Assembly (NCBI RefSeq): GCF_001421665.1
Contig: NZ_LMKV01000004.1
Coordinates: forward strand, 36,726 to 100,725
DNA from: Sphingobium sp. Leaf26
GTDB lineage: Bacteria; Pseudomonadota; Alphaproteobacteria; Sphingomonadales; Sphingomonadaceae
Direction of reading: 5' to 3'
Length of the DNA: 64,000 bases
A program made the translations under genes and the position numbers. The notes beneath the pieces were generated by a model that was not told the DNA's origin, made no database searches, and saw only the letters and a list, made by a program, of their open reading frames with translations. How positions within the stretch are numbered: the stretch's first letter is position 1; every line of letters starts with the position of its first letter. This document shows positions 61,701 to 64,000 of this stretch, piece after piece.

Positions 61701-62836
61701 GCCTCTCCCTGGGCGTCGAGAATGCTCTTCTGGAATGCCTGACCCATGCCAATGATCTTCATGGGCTCAAGGAGGTTGCCCAGCAACGGGCAAGCTGGGT
61801 CCTGCGCGATTATGATCATCTGCTGAGCTGGCTCGCGATCGATGTGCTCGTACGCTTCGACGAGGTGAGATCGATCCTGGAGGAGATAGGCAGCGAAGAT
61901 CGAGACTTTCTCTGGTTTCTCCGCGATCGCATCGTGCTTAAGCGACGCGGAGCCATGGTCCATCTGGATGTCGAACAATCGGCCTGGATCATCGCCCAAT
62001 TTCGAACCCGATGGCCTTATGCCGAACTTCGCGGCAGCAGCACCGGGAATGGGATTCCGCATGACGCAACCGACTTTCTGCGAGGACTTATAAACCGTCT
62101 CGCCAATGACGTCTCGCAAGACGCAGGCTCAGCACTCGTCGCGTTGATCGGGGAACCTGAAGATAGCTATACCGATACCCTGCGCCATATGGCCGCGGAG
62201 CAACGCCAGAAGATGGCAGAGAAGCGATTCGCGCCCACGCGTCCGGCCGAGCTGGGCGCATTGCTGCAGGACCGGAACCCCGCCAATATCGATGACTTGA
62301 GAACACTTGCCCTTCAGGAGCTGGAGATCGCGAACAAACGCCTTGGGGGATCGGACATCGATGAGGTGCGAGACTTCTGGACCGATGATGGAAAACCACG
62401 CGATGAGAACCGATGCCGCGACCGATTGGCGGGAATGATCGGCCCGGAGCTGCTTCGCTATGATATCCAGCGGATACTGGAAGCCGACATGCCGGCAACG
62501 AAGCGGGTCGACCTGGCTTTTGCGCATGGGCCCATGCAGCTGCCGATGGAGGTGAAAGGCCAATGGCATCCAGAGGTCTGGAATGCTGCGACGGACCAGC
62601 TCGACGCCCAATATCTTATCGACTGGCGTTCGGATCAACGCGGCATCTATTGCATATTTTGGTTCGGCGAATTGCCAGAGCGGACAGGCCGCAGATTGAA
62701 GGCGCCGCCAGAAGGCGTAGGGCGGCCGACGAGCGCCGCTCAAATGCGTGAAGCTGTCATGGCGCTAATTCCCGAGAACAGGCGAGCATCTATCGATGTG
62801 GTGGTCATGGACTGCAGCCCGGGAAGAAACCTGTAG
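58748..62836 (+). CDS. NACHT/STAND-like NTPase with C-terminal PD-(D/E)xK nuclease motif
   Basis: 1362 residues from the ATG at 58748. Near the N-terminus: Walker A GEPGMGKS (56-63), Walker B PLLIDGLDEAM (98-108) in the NACHT style, and FIISCRSREW. Roughly 1000 residues of helical repeat-like sequence follow. A C-terminal domain shows KRVDLAFAHGPMQLPMEVKG (D1255, E1268-x-K1270) and DQLDAQYL (Q1284), a PD-(D/E)xK nuclease pattern. Sensor-plus-effector layout as in bacterial NLR-type defence proteins, but with the nuclease at the C-terminus. Single gene; family not identified by name. Confidence 0.7.
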   Translation: MASPQVSTVRATGQGAANCGISSYFTRRLRLLSSESNGSIDENGLLGLAGSHVVLGEPGMGKSELLRELGRQLDVQPVTAVRFLLSKNPAGLVTSGKPLLIDGLDEAMARREGDAVDAVLEQLADAGAPTFIISCRSREWQARTMANLLQIYGLEPNLVTIEPLDRDEASAFLATYHPTVDAQSILGHLDAHRISDLYRNPLTLDLMGRVADSDIALPSSRGVLFDRVCKLIWPEHNPNRQDAGLAQLCEADALSAAGAMCAAMLLGGAEALTMAGAAETSSGDIRIVEVTNLPNGIAAPALFHSKLFRSCGHARVEPIHRVVAEYLGAHWLANQSTTPRLQRRLLAQFHGSGAVPASLRGLHAWLAYHSPALAERIIAADPYGVLRYGEADFLTPKQALSLFEALIALSRDDPWFRSRDWDSHAAKCLMVAGLKEQIDNAIGDASSSVHLRSLLIEGLNGTALAGDLADTLEGIVRSPQRFYRERADAAEALLPYRDRIWWQTLIHSLIEMPGEENGRLARTLMELIEADAEDDLVIRSILAELELLVCPWPRENRHRVHTLRRMGRLAELVKSDRICGILDLLIQYGALLTGNDRWSTEDVADFAARLVVRAIDESLVGVGDGARLWQWLKLIEKGRQSQRKGKLAVRERLRADPELRHAVQEYGLYGSGRTESLWAFQSDLHESSIGLGSFDGDVAWFLTRLSGFDNKDEALREDWQDLLRLGRSPEGGFAAIVRQASEGFSRGDRALEAARQYIEHPKVPAWEKREQREKAKRERKERIALAVQRQRYQRGQIGLRAGELNWIYDPSRAYFGHFSDIPEAEAGAGRIEAWIGAQLAADVFVGFEACLHRSDIPTVADIVQGFAENVSYSYSYAIIAGLAERSRTGTGFAGLHQDVLTTGLLLLHEDDGWYEKEDLALLTAQLEAIVIPNGAARQAYARLMIEPSLAAGTDHIGFLYRLGHNEDWIATGGALAKEWLVRYPGLSLGVENALLECLTHANDLHGLKEVAQQRASWVLRDYDHLLSWLAIDVLVRFDEVRSILEEIGSEDRDFLWFLRDRIVLKRRGAMVHLDVEQSAWIIAQFRTRWPYAELRGSSTGNGIPHDATDFLRGLINRLANDVSQDAGSALVALIGEPEDSYTDTLRHMAAEQRQKMAEKRFAPTRPAELGALLQDRNPANIDDLRTLALQELEIANKRLGGSDIDEVRDFWTDDGKPRDENRCRDRLAGMIGPELLRYDIQRILEADMPATKRVDLAFAHGPMQLPMEVKGQWHPEVWNAATDQLDAQYLIDWRSDQRGIYCIFWFGELPERTGRRLKAPPEGVGRPTSAAQMREAVMALIPENRRASIDVVVMDCSPGRNL

Positions 62837-62984
62837 AGAGCAAAGCATCTTGCCCCCCTTGGGCATAGTGTCAGGTGTTTAAATCCGACCTCGTTCTGTC
62901 ATTCGGCAATGCCGGCGGCATAGATACTAGAGCAGAATCAGATCATTCTGGCTCATATCCTGTGACCGTGAAATAATTGGCGCA
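62837..62984. other. Spacer with probable left end of the IS630 element
   Basis: CTAGAGCAGAATCAGATC begins near 62927 and shares CTAGAGCA with the ends of element B (7205-7311). This could be the outer end of the IS, with TA as target. No matching right end was found before the window edge. Confidence 0.4.
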
Positions 62985-63874
62985 TTATTCTGGAGTGAAA
63001 CGCGGTAAAGCGTCGCGGATAGCGTCCCATATCTGTGGAACGGTCCGTGCTGCTGCTTTTCGGAGGATGGCCTTAAGCTTGGAAAAGGCATTTTCGATCG
63101 GATTGAAATCGGGACTATATGGCGGAAGGAACAGCATGCGTGCGCCCGTTGCTTCGATCGCCTCGCGCGCGGCCATGCTTTTGTGCGCTGGCAGATTGTC
63201 GAGAATGACGATGTCGCCCGGTCGCAGCGTTGGCACCAGAACCTGCTGGGCATAGGCCGCAAACCATTCGCCCGTCATTGGGCCGTCCAAGACCACGGGC
63301 GCGGTCATGCCGGTCAAACGGAGCGCGCCGGTGAAGGTGGTGGTTTTCCAATGATCATGTGGGATTGGAGACCGGCAACGCATACCGCGCCTTGCCCGTC
63401 CCCGCAGGCGGGCCATCTTCGTTGAAGCGCCAGTCTCGTCGATGAACACCAATCGTTCGGGGTCAAGGTCAGGCTGCGCCTTGAACCATGCGCGTCGCCG
63501 CGCGAGAACGTCGGGTCGTTCCTGCTCGCGGGCGTGCGCCGTTTTTTTTTGACGGTCATCGAGTGACGGTCGAGGAAGCGCCAGATGGTGCTCGGCGCAA
63601 ACACCGCTCCATGCTCCGATCGATGCATCTCGACCAATTCAACCAATGTGATGTCCACCTGCTGCTCGATCGCGCCGAGTATGACGTCGCGATAGGCGGC
63701 AATCCGCTGCGATCGCATGTCACCGCCCTGGGGCTTTGCCCGCGTCGATCCGGTCTCTCGCCGGTCGCGAACCCAGCGGACCGCGCTCGCCGCCGCAACG
63801 CCAAAACGCGCCGCTGCAGCGCGTCGAGACAGACTGCCATCAGCCCATGAGCTGCGAGCGGCAGTTATACTCAA
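62985..63874 (-). mobile_element. IS630-family transposase, two frames joined by -1 frameshift
   Basis: Frame one (63874-63314, TTG start) has helix-turn-helix sequence LSRRAAAARFGVAAASAVRWV and ends the conserved part at [18 protein letters not shown] run of nine A on the minus strand (T9, 63542-63550) precedes the shift. Frame two continues [16 protein letters not shown], then [20 protein letters not shown] (first Asp), [24 protein letters not shown] (second Asp) and [20 protein letters not shown] (Glu), the DDE triad of IS630. The -1 shift at an A run is a normal expression mode for this family, so it need not be broken. The N-terminal 15-20 residues look atypical. Confidence 0.85.
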
Positions 63875-64000
63875 GCGCGTCTTCCAAAGCCGATCGTCGC
63901 GAATGTTGTCTAATTGATATTCGCATCGCGGTTCCTTTTTACCCGTGCCCGATTGCCAAAGGTTGTCTTCGAGGTCGTCGGACAGCTGGGAGAGCTTAAC
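63875..64000 (-). pseudogene. Partial unknown reading frame joined to the IS630 transposase
   Basis: The minus-strand frame stays open from the window edge (VKLSQLSDDLEDNLWQSGTG, then KKEPRCEYQLDNIRDDRLWK) directly into the transposase frame. This stretch is unlike an IS630 N-terminus. It is probably the 3' part of another gene cut by the insertion, with the right IS end within or near 63850-63880. Family unknown. Confidence 0.35.

Noticed and set aside
1..64000. CRISPR arrays, tRNA and rRNA genes
   Set aside because: No regularly spaced direct repeats and no tRNA- or rRNA-like sequence were noticed on either strand; a tRNAscan-SE and CRISPR search would settle this.

Overview
The window reads as a chromosomal segment of a sphingomonad (Alphaproteobacteria, Sphingobium/Sphingomonas-like). 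Reasons: high GC with GCC/CTG-rich codon use, a hemE-linked origin of replication, MipZ instead of Min proteins, MmcB, PdeM, a SleB-type hydrolase, a TonB-dependent receptor, and GANTC (CcrM-type) sites clustered at the origin. This placement is an inference from gene content; no rRNA or tRNA gene was seen.

Core half, 1-42486. A truncated TonB-dependent receptor lies at the left edge. It is followed by pdeM/trhO (divergent), an operon of SCO-YcgN-YgjP-like genes plus a small unknown, an ankyrin protein, mmcB, a cell wall hydrolase, and a run of ptsN, hpf, dnaQ, coaE, aroE, maf and ppsR. The replication origin sits between ppsR and hemE, with five DnaA-box-like sites and a dense GANTC cluster. 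To its right are hemE-hemJ, panC, mipZ, a membrane J-protein, a phosphohexomutase, a FadL-type porin, ispG, a DMT transporter, a GNAT enzyme, ftsK, lolA, xthA, ribA, an L,D-transpeptidase, glnD, mutS, maeB and a flavin reductase. A small deacetylase/ATP-grasp/low-molecular-weight phosphatase group closes the core.

Two intergenic regions (20659-20760 and 27433-27536) carry what looks like the same small RNA twice. They share a palindromic upstream box, an identical 20-base stretch containing ATCCTCTCCT, and a different Rho-independent terminator each. The shared seed is a perfect 10-base complement of the ribosome binding site of the TonB receptor and a near-perfect complement of that of the FadL gene. 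A trans-acting regulator of outer membrane proteins is a reasonable hypothesis.

Accessory half, 42487-64000, is a defence-type island with more AT-rich spacers. It holds a 1600-residue Mrr-like nuclease/STAND NTPase (Avs4-like layout), a Septu-like ATPase/HNH pair, and a four-gene RiPP cluster whose 52-residue precursor ends in YNR-T-HNR-HNR (YhhA-type cyclophane peptide with radical SAM/SPASM, 2OG-Fe(II) oxygenase and HExxH hydroxylase). It also holds a frameshifted remnant of a Cap4/DUF4297-like nuclease, an OLD-type ATPase-Toprim gene next to an HsdR_N-like nuclease gene, a 1362-residue NACHT/STAND-like protein with a C-terminal PD-(D/E)xK motif, and an IS630-family transposase at the right edge. 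No integrase, CRISPR array or reverse transcriptase was found. The RiPP cluster has no visible transporter or protease, so its place among defence genes is worth attention.
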